This document shows positions 32,503 through 39,258 of a stretch of 41,135 nt of DNA, piece by piece; the first letter of the stretch is position 1, and every line of letters begins with the position of its first letter. The stretch lies in contig MGEY01000054.1 of assembly GCA_001791615.1 (NCBI GenBank), positions 1 to 41,135 on the forward strand, in the 5' to 3' direction. The DNA comes from Candidatus Uhrbacteria bacterium RIFOXYA2_FULL_40_9. Its GTDB lineage: Bacteria; Patescibacteriota; Patescibacteriia; UBA9934; GWF2-40-263. Below the pieces are notes generated by a model. That model was not told the DNA's origin. It searched no databases and saw only the letters and a program-made list of their open reading frames with translations. A program made the position numbers and the translations under genes.

Positions 32503-33528
32503 ATGTGTAGTGTACAACAAGGTTATCCTGAAAGGCCTTCACCAGAAATTTTGGAAACAAACAGGGAACAAGAAACAGCCAAGAGAGAATTACGCGAACT
32601 AGGAATCGAGGGTTTTCCTGAAAATATTAAAGCTTTAATAGAACAACGCAGAACACAGCAACATCCAGAAGGATTTGAAGAAATTATTAGTCACCTAGAC
32701 GACACGGATGAACTTAAACGATTAATGACCGACAGAGGTGTTATATCTATTGTGCACTCGGAAGGAGCAAACGTTTGGGATCATTCGAAAATGGCAATTC
32801 AAGAAATTGAATCAATGCCAGTTTCGGAAGAAACAAAAAGAGACCTTAAATTGATTATGCTTTTTCACGATTTGGGCAAAACTCTTTCAGGTCAAAATGA
32901 AAAAAATATTGAACAAACAAAAAAGAAATTGGAAAAAGGAGCATTACAACAAGCAATGGTTGGTCATCATAAAGAAAGACTAGTTGATGTTGAGGCTGGA
33001 TTTAAGGCAAATGGAGTAGATGGTCAAAAACTTAAAATGTTTATGATGGTCGTTGAAAATCACATGAACACTTCACTTCTCGAACAAGATCCTAAAAAAA
33101 CGGTTAAATTATTTGAGGGGTTTGGGGAGAATGATGATGAGAGGAAAATAGTTGTTGAATTATTAACTCTTGTACTGCAAGCTGATGGAAACGCTACTCA
33201 GCGCGTAGATTTGGTTGATGGTGAATTAAAGTATTCAAGAAACGAAAAAAAATTAGAACTTGATTTTGACAGCGTGTGGAAAAAATACGAAGAAGGTAAA
33301 AAAATAGTGCAACAAGAGGAAGAAAAGAAAAAAAAGCAAGAAGCGGAAGTGGCCTTTGAAGTTTCTGTCTTCGGTAAAAAGTTATCTGATTATCTTGTTC
33401 AAGATCGAGGAATTAAGCCAGGACCAGAGATGGGTAAAGCAGTGGGCAAAATCAAGGGGCTCATTGCAGTAAATAAAGACAAAGCACCAGATGAAATAAA
33501 GAATATTATTGATGGTTTAGAAATATAA
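32503..33528 (+). CDS. HD-domain protein with a CCA-adding-enzyme-like C-terminal motif
   Basis: The protein is 341 aa. Residues about 85-235 form an HD phosphohydrolase-like domain with H94 (VWDHSKMA), H122-D123 in FHDLGKT, H155-H156 (GHHKE), H187 (ENHMNT) and D228 (QADGNA). The C-terminus (about 285-341) after a Lys/Glu coiled coil has GIKPGPEMGKAVGKIKGLI, resembling the GPxxGK motif in the RNA-binding tail of tRNA nucleotidyltransferases. No nucleotidyltransferase head is present. It could be a nucleotide phosphohydrolase or an RNA 2',3'-cyclic phosphodiesterase; the substrate is unknown. It lies 80 bp after the UvrA-like gene in the same AT-rich block. Confidence 0.8.
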   Translation: MCSVQQGYPERPSPEILETNREQETAKRELRELGIEGFPENIKALIEQRRTQQHPEGFEEIISHLDDTDELKRLMTDRGVISIVHSEGANVWDHSKMAIQEIESMPVSEETKRDLKLIMLFHDLGKTLSGQNEKNIEQTKKKLEKGALQQAMVGHHKERLVDVEAGFKANGVDGQKLKMFMMVVENHMNTSLLEQDPKKTVKLFEGFGENDDERKIVVELLTLVLQADGNATQRVDLVDGELKYSRNEKKLELDFDSVWKKYEEGKKIVQQEEEKKKKQEAEVAFEVSVFGKKLSDYLVQDRGIKPGPEMGKAVGKIKGLIAVNKDKAPDEIKNIIDGLEI

Positions 33529-33539
33529 AAATATAAACA

Positions 33540-33572
33540 AATAACCACCAGACTTCAGTCCGGTGGTTATTT
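33540..33572. terminator. Hairpin between the HD gene and tRNA-Ser
   Basis: AATAACCACC (33540-33549) pairs with GGTGGTTATT (33562-33571), and GAC (33551-33553) with GTC (33558-33560). T-rich sequence on both strands means it could end the HD gene and the minus-strand tRNA transcript. Confidence 0.7.
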
Positions 33573-33631
33573 ACTTAGATTCGTTTTTATTCGTAATGCC
33601 ACATGGGTTGCACGATACTGAATGTAAAACT

Positions 33632-33719
33632 TGGCGGAGAGGACAGGATTCGAACCTGCGTAAGATTTCTCTTAACACGCTTTCCAAGCGTGCGCCATCA
33701 ACCACTCGGCCACCTCTCC
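33632..33719 (-). tRNA. tRNA-Ser (anticodon GGA)
   Basis: The gene is 88 nt on the minus strand, with an encoded CCA at 33632-33634. The acceptor GGAGAGG pairs with CCTCTCC. The anticodon stem CACGC/GCGTG encloses TTGGAAA with anticodon GGA. A long variable arm (TTAAGAGAAATCTTA) and the GGTTCGAATCC T arm are typical of class II tRNA-Ser. Confidence 0.96.
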
Positions 33720-33743
33720 ATTTTTTCATTCTTTTGTTGCGCC

Positions 33744-33772
33744 ATGATAACGCACTTGTGTGTAAATGACAA
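33744..33772 (-). promoter_or_regulatory. Promoter of tRNA-Ser
   Basis: On the minus strand TTGTCA (33767-33772), a 17-bp spacer and TATCAT (33744-33749) lie about 25 bp before the tRNA 5' end. Confidence 0.6.
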
Positions 33773-33793
33773 GAATTTTTCCAAACGTTTTGT

Positions 33794-33799
33794 TATACT
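33794..33799 (+). promoter_or_regulatory. -10 box of a probable leaderless promoter
   Basis: TATACT ends 8 nt before the ATG at 33808. No Shine-Dalgarno sequence is present. The -35 region overlaps the divergent tRNA-Ser promoter. Confidence 0.5.
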
Positions 33800-33807
33800 A
33801 TCAGCAT

Positions 33808-34764
33808 ATGATTATCAATAGTGTCATGGTTCTTGCTGGTTTTTTTCTTTTAATTCGTGGGGCGGATTATTTTGTTACAGGCACAGCTTCAATAGCTCGT
33901 AAGCTCGGCATTCCTGCTCTCATCGTTGGACTCACAATCGTGGCGATTGGAACCTCTGCTCCAGAGCTTTGTGTGAATGTGATTGCTGTTGTTCGAGGGG
34001 CTTTTGATCTTTCTATTGGAAACATCATGGGAAGCAATCTTGTGAACATCATGGTTGCTCTTGGACTTGCTACGGCAATTGTTCCTTTGAAGTTAAAACA
34101 AGGAACCGTGTGGAAGGAAATCCCTTTTGCTTTACTTGTCACTTTTATTGTTCTTGTTTTTGGAAGTGACTTTCTTTTTGACGGAACTTTACCAAATGTG
34201 TTGAGTCGTACAGACGGCATGGCTCTTATTGCTTTATTTCTTATCTTCATTGCCTATACATTTGGCATGACTAAATCAGGAGAGCAACCAGAAGAACATA
34301 TTGAAGTCACACCGTGGTTACGATCTCTTACATTTACTCTTGGAGGAATGACCGCACTTATTTTAGGAGGATATATTACCGTGGAAGGTGCTGTTCAAAT
34401 TGCGACCACTCTTGGAATTTCTCAAAATTTGATTGGACTCACAATCGTGGCTATAGGAACTTCTTTACCAGAAATTGTCACAACCGTTATTGCAGCAAAA
34501 AAAGGGCATATAGATCTTGCAGTCGGAGGAATCGTAGGATCGAACATCTTCAATATTCTTTTGATTCTTGGGGTCAGTGCCACTATTCATCCACTTACAT
34601 TTTCTCTGGATTCTACAACAGATACATTGGTTGTAGCCTGTATGACGTTATTATTGTTTTTCTTTATGTTTATTGGAAAACGTCACACACTTGATCGCAA
34701 GCAAGGCATTCTGTTCATTATTCTCTATGGATTGTATGTGACATTTGCTATTTTTCGTGGGTAA
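33808..34764 (+). CDS. Calcium/sodium antiporter (CaCA family)
   Basis: The protein is 318 aa with about ten membrane spans in two homologous halves, as in bacterial YrbG-type Na+/Ca2+ exchangers. Both alpha repeats are clear: GTSAPELCVNVIAVVRG with IGNIMGSNLVNI in the first half, and GTSLPEIVTTVIAAKKG with VGGIVGSNIFNI in the second. The acidic residues in these repeats bind the cation. I chose ATG 33808 (MIINSVMVLAG) because of the -10 box 8 nt upstream; the longer frame from 33766 would start before the predicted transcription start. Confidence 0.93.
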   Translation: MIINSVMVLAGFFLLIRGADYFVTGTASIARKLGIPALIVGLTIVAIGTSAPELCVNVIAVVRGAFDLSIGNIMGSNLVNIMVALGLATAIVPLKLKQGTVWKEIPFALLVTFIVLVFGSDFLFDGTLPNVLSRTDGMALIALFLIFIAYTFGMTKSGEQPEEHIEVTPWLRSLTFTLGGMTALILGGYITVEGAVQIATTLGISQNLIGLTIVAIGTSLPEIVTTVIAAKKGHIDLAVGGIVGSNIFNILLILGVSATIHPLTFSLDSTTDTLVVACMTLLLFFFMFIGKRHTLDRKQGILFIILYGLYVTFAIFRG

Positions 34765-34779
34765 ACGAATAAAACAAAG

Positions 34780-34803
34780 AAACAGGGAAAGGCCTGTTTT
34801 TTT
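34780..34803 (+). terminator. Terminator after the antiporter gene
   Basis: AACAGG (34781-34786) pairs with CCTGTT (34793-34798), followed by a T-run to 34803. Confidence 0.75.
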
Positions 34804-34838
34804 GATAGAAATTTACAGATAAGCCAAATTTCGATAGG

Positions 34839-36644
34839 ATGAAGAGTAGTATGGATCCAAAAGAGGAAATTAAACAAAAATGCGATGTAGTCGAGCTTGT
34901 TGGAGAATATCTCGATCTCAAACCTGCTGGTTCAGGGAGTTTTCGTGCTCCTTGTCCATTTCATGCAGAAACAGCTCCTTCCTTTTATGTTTCCGCAGAA
35001 AAGCAGATTTGGCATTGTTTTGGATGTGGAGAAGGAGGAGATATTTTTAGTTTTGTCATGAAAATGGAAGGAATGGATTTTCCTGAAGCCCTGCGTCATT
35101 TGGGTAAAAAAGTGGGTGTGGAAGTGCGAAGATTTTCTTCTGTCCAAAGCCAAGAAAAGCAACGGTTTGCGGATATGAACCAACTAGCATGTGCGTACTA
35201 TCAAAAAGTTCTTCAAACTTCTTCTCAAGCAGAACAGGCGCGTGTTTATGTGAAGGCACGAGGTATCCCTCAAGAACTTATAGAACGTTTTAGAATTGGA
35301 TATGCACCAGAGGCTTGGGATGCGTTAGCGCACTTTTTTGCAAAGCGCGGGTATGCAGATCATGAAGGGGAAAAATCTGGTCTTCTTTTGAAGAGCCGAA
35401 AAGGACAGGGGATGATAGATCGTTTTCGTCATCGTCTGATGATCCCACTTTGTGATCATCACGGATCTGTTCTTGGGTTTACCGGGCGTCTCTTGCCAGG
35501 ATCAGAGGAAAAGAGTGCAAAGTACATGAACTCTCCAGAAACACCACTTTATCACAAAAGCGATGTGCTTTTTGGTCTAGATTTGGCAAAAAGAGCTATT
35601 AAGGAAAATGGGTATGTGATTATTGTTGAAGGAAACCTAGATGTTGTTGCCTCTCATAAAGCTGGGGTTGAACAAGTTGTGGCAAGTTCTGGAACGGCTT
35701 TAACAGAGGCGCAGTTGAATTTACTCAAACGTTTTACACACACTCTTGTTTTTGCTTTTGATGCAGATGCCGCTGGTCTTGCTGCTGCAAAAAAAGGAAT
35801 ACGTCTTGCGTGTTCACTTGAGTTTGATGTTCGTGTTATTTCACTTCCAGAAGGGAGTAAAGATCCTGATGAACTTGTGCAAAAAGATCCGTCACAGTGG
35901 GTAAAGCTGACACGAGCAACCATTCCGGTTATGCAATATTTCATTGAAAAAACGGTTCAAGGGCGTGATCTTTCCAATATTGATGAAAAACGTTTTGTGG
36001 AAGCACAGTTGCGACCAGAGCTTGAGAGTATGCAATCTGTGGTAGAGAGAGAACATTGGTTTCAAATTATTGCAGATTTACTTCACACAGACCTATCAGA
36101 ATTTCGAAAATCTTTTTCTTCAATTACTCCAAACACTTCTCAAGGAAAAGTGATCAACAAACAAAATTTTGAAAAAGTCTTTCTGAGTTCTTCTGGAGAA
36201 GATCAAACTGCTATGCTTCTTTTAGGACTTTTTATTGAAAAGAAAGAGTATTTTGAAGAAGTACAAAATAGACTTTCTGAGCCACTTCTTTTTTCCGAGG
36301 ATCTCGGTCGTCTTTACACATGGATCAAAGAGGAGTATCATCAAACACAAGATCTTGCACAAAAACCTTTATTTTTGCGGTTGCGCCAACGAGCAGAGCA
36401 GGCCAATGAGACAGAAAATTTTATTCTGCTTCTCGACAAATCATCCCTCCTCGCTCAACAGTTCGTTGAAGACCTTCCGCCCCAAAAGGTGCAAGCACAA
36501 CTGACCCAACTTGCAGAGAGTCTCTGTAATGCGTTAAAGCGAAAACGCAAAAAAGCCTTAGAGGCAGATATTCGCAATGCAGAACAGCACGGTGATCATC
36601 AATCAGTTGAAAGACTTATTGAAGAATACCGAAAGCTGTCCTAA
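34839..36644 (+). CDS. dnaG: DNA primase DnaG
   Basis: The protein is 601 aa from 34839, or 597 aa from the ATG at 34851. DnaG makes RNA primers for replication. The N-terminal CHC2 zinc domain has C39, H42, C60 and C63 ([11 protein letters not shown] and [11 protein letters not shown]). The RNA-polymerase core follows ([18 protein letters not shown]). The toprim domain has E264 ([16 protein letters not shown]; EGYxD is commoner) and D308/D310 ([10 protein letters not shown]). The C-terminal helicase-interaction part is divergent. TAGGAT (34835-34840) sits 10 nt before the second ATG, so 34851 may be the true start. rpoD follows 67 bp downstream, as in the classical macromolecular synthesis order. 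Confidence 0.95.
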   Translation: MKSSMDPKEEIKQKCDVVELVGEYLDLKPAGSGSFRAPCPFHAETAPSFYVSAEKQIWHCFGCGEGGDIFSFVMKMEGMDFPEALRHLGKKVGVEVRRFSSVQSQEKQRFADMNQLACAYYQKVLQTSSQAEQARVYVKARGIPQELIERFRIGYAPEAWDALAHFFAKRGYADHEGEKSGLLLKSRKGQGMIDRFRHRLMIPLCDHHGSVLGFTGRLLPGSEEKSAKYMNSPETPLYHKSDVLFGLDLAKRAIKENGYVIIVEGNLDVVASHKAGVEQVVASSGTALTEAQLNLLKRFTHTLVFAFDADAAGLAAAKKGIRLACSLEFDVRVISLPEGSKDPDELVQKDPSQWVKLTRATIPVMQYFIEKTVQGRDLSNIDEKRFVEAQLRPELESMQSVVEREHWFQIIADLLHTDLSEFRKSFSSITPNTSQGKVINKQNFEKVFLSSSGEDQTAMLLLGLFIEKKEYFEEVQNRLSEPLLFSEDLGRLYTWIKEEYHQTQDLAQKPLFLRLRQRAEQANETENFILLLDKSSLLAQQFVEDLPPQKVQAQLTQLAESLCNALKRKRKKALEADIRNAEQHGDHQSVERLIEEYRKLS

Positions 36645-36711
36645 TCCAAATCCAACAGAACGCCATCTTGAAGCTCATGCGCTCGATGGGGTGATGTTGT
36701 TCTATTTGTTT

Positions 36712-37935
36712 ATGCCGAAAAAAAAGACAACACCAAAGAAACCAGTGGCAAAGAAGAAGGTTAATGCAAAAGGGAAACAAGCCACAAAAAAAACTGTTCC
36801 AAAAAAGAAAGACTTGCAAGAAGAACCAAAGGAACGGTATACACGTGCAAAAGCTCCTGATGAGGAGCAATTAGATCGTTTATTGCAAAAAGGAATGAAT
36901 CGAGGATTCATCACAGAAAATGAAGTTCTTTTTACCTTTGTTGAAGTCGAAGATTATCTTCAACTCTTTGAAGATTTTCTTGATCTCATGGAAGCAAAGG
37001 GGATTCATTTTGTAGAAATGAAGGAAGGTATTCTTGGAAGAGAAAAAGATCGTGAAGGAGTGTATGAGAAGATTCGTGTTACACATGAAAAGAAAAATGA
37101 TATTCCAGAGATCACACAAGATTCCATTCAAATGTATTTGCGTGAGATCGGAAAAATCCCTCTTTTGAATGGAGAACAAGAAGTTGCGCTTGCAAAACGC
37201 AAAGAGCGTGGTGATCGAGAAGCTGTTCGAAGGCTCATTGAAGCCAACCTTCGTTTAGTGGTTTCCATCGCAAAGAAATTTGTTGGAAAGCAAATGTCTT
37301 TACTTGATTTGATTCAAGAAGGAAATGTGGGTTTGTTCCGGGCAGTAAAAAAGTTTGAATATCGAAAAGGATATAAGTTCTCTACCTATGCCACGTGGTG
37401 GATTCGTCAAGCCATCACACGAGCACTCGCAGATCAGTCACGTACCATTCGCATTCCTGTGCACATGGTCGAGACGATCAATAAGTTCAAGCAAATTGAG
37501 CGTCAACTCATTCAAGATCTTGGTCGTGAACCACTCCCAGAAGAGATTGCCGCTGAAATGGGTCAATCCGTAGAAAAAGCGCGGCACATTAAAAAGATTT
37601 CTCAAGATACGGTTTCTTTAGAAACTTCTGTGGGTGATGATGATGAAGATTCAAAGCTTGAGGATTTCATCGAGGATATCAAGACTATTTCTCCAGATCG
37701 CAATGCTGCACGTGAGCTTTTGAAAGATTATGTTCATGAAGCCATGGAAGATTTGACTCCTCGTGAGCAAAAGATTTTAGAAATGCGTTTTGGTCTTACG
37801 GATGGCGTGAGTCACACACTTGAAGAAGTAGGAAGAGACTTTGATGTCACGCGTGAGCGTATTCGTCAAATTGAAGCAAAAGCTCTTGAAAAAATCCAGA
37901 TGAACCCACTGATTGAAAAATTACGAGATTATTAA
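36712..37935 (+). CDS. rpoD: RNA polymerase primary sigma factor RpoD
   Basis: The protein is 407 aa. A Lys/Pro/Thr-rich N-terminal tail (residues 1-40, [16 protein letters not shown]) is followed by a region 1.1-like part, region 1.2 ([20 protein letters not shown]), region 2 ([47 protein letters not shown]), region 3, and region 4 ([14 protein letters not shown] with the [14 protein letters not shown] recognition helix). These recognise TATAAT and TTGACA elements, which fits the promoters visible here. I chose ATG 36712; the frame is open upstream into dnaG but that part is not sigma-like. It ends in a strong terminator. Confidence 0.96.
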   Translation: MPKKKTTPKKPVAKKKVNAKGKQATKKTVPKKKDLQEEPKERYTRAKAPDEEQLDRLLQKGMNRGFITENEVLFTFVEVEDYLQLFEDFLDLMEAKGIHFVEMKEGILGREKDREGVYEKIRVTHEKKNDIPEITQDSIQMYLREIGKIPLLNGEQEVALAKRKERGDREAVRRLIEANLRLVVSIAKKFVGKQMSLLDLIQEGNVGLFRAVKKFEYRKGYKFSTYATWWIRQAITRALADQSRTIRIPVHMVETINKFKQIERQLIQDLGREPLPEEIAAEMGQSVEKARHIKKISQDTVSLETSVGDDDEDSKLEDFIEDIKTISPDRNAARELLKDYVHEAMEDLTPREQKILEMRFGLTDGVSHTLEEVGRDFDVTRERIRQIEAKALEKIQMNPLIEKLRDY

Positions 37936-37940
37936 ATGAG

Positions 37941-37966
37941 AACACCCCTGAAAAAGGGGTGTTTTT
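37941..37966 (+). terminator. Terminator after rpoD
   Basis: AACACCCC (37941-37948) pairs perfectly with GGGGTGTT (37956-37963), followed by T residues. Confidence 0.88.
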
Positions 37967-37972
37967 GTTTTA

Positions 37973-38037
37973 CGCGGTACGTAACCGGGTTAGGCGGTAC
38001 GTAACCGGGTTAGGCGGTACGTAACCGGGTTACGTAC
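37973..38037. repeat. Three tandem 20-bp repeats with palindromic cores
   Basis: The unit GGCGGTACGTAACCGGGTTA occurs at 37973-37992 (first base C), 37993-38012 and 38013-38032. Each contains GTAACCGGGTTA, a near-palindrome. The third copy extends to a perfect 21-bp palindrome (38017-38037: half-site GTACGTAACC, central G, inverted half). A further inverted repeat, GTACTGTA (38034-38041) with TACAGTAC (38054-38061), follows. The array ends about 36 bp before the -35 box of the 38150 gene, so it is a good operator candidate. Confidence 0.9.
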
Positions 38038-38072
38038 TGTAGGATAGAACTTTTACAGTACAGAACGGATCC

Positions 38073-38101
38073 TTGACGAAAGTGGCTATTTCGGCTAAGA
38101 T
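38073..38101 (+). promoter_or_regulatory. Sigma-70-type promoter of the 38150 gene
   Basis: TTGACG (38073-38078), a 17-bp spacer and TAAGAT (38096-38101) predict a start near 38108 and a 42-nt leader containing AGGAGG. Confidence 0.7.
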
Positions 38102-38149
38102 TTTTTGCTTGTTCTTTTTATCATTCACAAACTTCCAACAGGAGGCAAT

Positions 38150-39082
38150 ATGAGCAGCCATCAAGTTGAACTCTTTCCTACGGGTAAAGTTGTAGACAGA
38201 GGTCCTCACTATAGTGGTCATTTCGTTCCTGACCTTGTTGGTCGGGCAGCAGATTTGTACCAAAAAGGAGAAAAGGGTGGTAGCCATCTAAAAGAGATTG
38301 AGAATGCAGAAAGAGAAGTCCATCATCGAAGGTTTGATTGGTGGCAGGATATTGTGTGGTCTTTGCTAGGATTGTGTCATTGGATGTTATATGGTTTTAT
38401 GACTATTTGTTGGGTGTTTCTATGCGTGTTGACTCTAGTTGAAGGTAAGTTTACTTTTGCTGAATGGTTTACTCCCTTTCTTTTGGTACAAGCGATTCAC
38501 TGGTTGCTAACATTTATTATTTATCCGCTTGTTATCCTTTGGTGTCAGAGAAAGCTGAAAAAGGCAGAAGAGAGGGTGAAGACTCTGAAAGAAATGGGGC
38601 TTGTAAGAACGAAGGAAGAATGCAAGATTCTAGAAAATCCTTGGTACCAATTCGCGTCCCATGCGGCAAAGCTTCGTGATCTTTTCAATGAGAAAGCCAA
38701 GGCATGGAACATTATGGCCGAGGCTATTGATAAGGGAGTCATTGAACTCACGGATGAGTTGCAGCGCTATTACGACCATCTTGTCACAGTTCGCCAGCAA
38801 GTGGAACGTACGGTCAATACAGCGGATTTTTTGGTGAAGTACTATGAGGAAAGTGAGCGAAGCGGTCAGAGAATGAGTCATCATGAAATTAAGGAACTGC
38901 TCGCTCAGGTGGATGAAGCTCGTGCAAGAATGGATGCCTTTTTTGAGATTGAAGAGATGCCGTTTGACCCCGCAACAGTCACTGCCAGAGCGAAGACGAT
39001 TTTGCCAGAGGATGTTCCTGAAGTTGATCGAAAGCTGCTTATTGAGCGAGCTCTGGCCAGTCAGCATAGAGCCACTCGCTAG
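38150..39082 (+). CDS. Two-span membrane protein with helical cytoplasmic domain, unknown function
   Basis: The protein is 310 aa. A charged N-terminal part (1-65) leads to two membrane spans (about 66-93 and 103-126; WSLLGLCHWMLYGFMTICWV and LLVQAIHWLLTFIIYPLVIL), then a long helical, charged domain with coiled-coil-like heptads (RKLKKAEERVKTLKEMG, LLAQVDEARARMDAFFEIEE). No enzyme motif is seen. Its layout recalls the 5488 protein, although I see no clear sequence similarity. ATG 38150 has AGGAGG 5 nt upstream. Codons are G/C-richer than in rpoD or dnaG. It is a single-gene unit preceded by an unusual repeat array. Confidence 0.8.
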   Translation: MSSHQVELFPTGKVVDRGPHYSGHFVPDLVGRAADLYQKGEKGGSHLKEIENAEREVHHRRFDWWQDIVWSLLGLCHWMLYGFMTICWVFLCVLTLVEGKFTFAEWFTPFLLVQAIHWLLTFIIYPLVILWCQRKLKKAEERVKTLKEMGLVRTKEECKILENPWYQFASHAAKLRDLFNEKAKAWNIMAEAIDKGVIELTDELQRYYDHLVTVRQQVERTVNTADFLVKYYEESERSGQRMSHHEIKELLAQVDEARARMDAFFEIEEMPFDPATVTARAKTILPEDVPEVDRKLLIERALASQHRATR

Positions 39083-39106
39083 AAGACCCCCAAAAGGGTC
39101 TTTTTT
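39083..39106 (+). terminator. Terminator after the 38150 gene
   Basis: AAGACCC (39083-39089) pairs with GGGTCTT (39096-39102), followed by a T-run. Confidence 0.85.
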
Positions 39107-39129
39107 CTTACGAACATTTCTCTTTCCCG

Positions 39130-39206
39130 TTGACAAGGATGAGTTTTTGATTGACAATTTGGCCATTTTTTGTTATCCTTCAACGTTCTTTCAGTGCTTT
39201 GCACTG
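39130..39206 (+). promoter_or_regulatory. Promoter and 5' stem-loop of the 39259 lipoprotein gene
   Basis: TTGACA (39151-39156), a 17-bp spacer and TATCCT (39174-39179) predict a start near 39186. An overlapping weaker pair, TTGACA (39130-39135) with GACAAT (39153-39158), also has a 17-bp spacer. Directly after the predicted start lies a perfect hairpin, CAGTGC (39192-39197) with GCACTG (39201-39206), which could stabilise the mRNA 5' end. Confidence 0.65.
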
Positions 39207-39258
39207 GTGATTTTTCCTGTTCTTTTCATCTCACCCAACACCCTCCCAAGGAGCACCT

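Noticed and set aside
33540..33719. Attachment site of an integrated element at tRNA-Ser
   Set aside because: No copy of the tRNA 3' end was seen at the other side of the AT-rich block (about 30800-31030), and there is no integrase gene in it.
33563..33821. Two plus-strand open frames of about 70 codons
   Set aside because: They cover the tRNA-Ser gene on the opposite strand and the intergenic promoter region; tRNA structure explains the sequence.
37973..38037. Possible CRISPR array
   Set aside because: The three 20-bp units are directly adjacent with no spacers, the units are too short, and no cas gene is nearby.
38630..39166. 178-codon open frame on the minus strand
   Set aside because: It is antisense to the 38150 gene and runs through its terminator; its composition is not protein-like.
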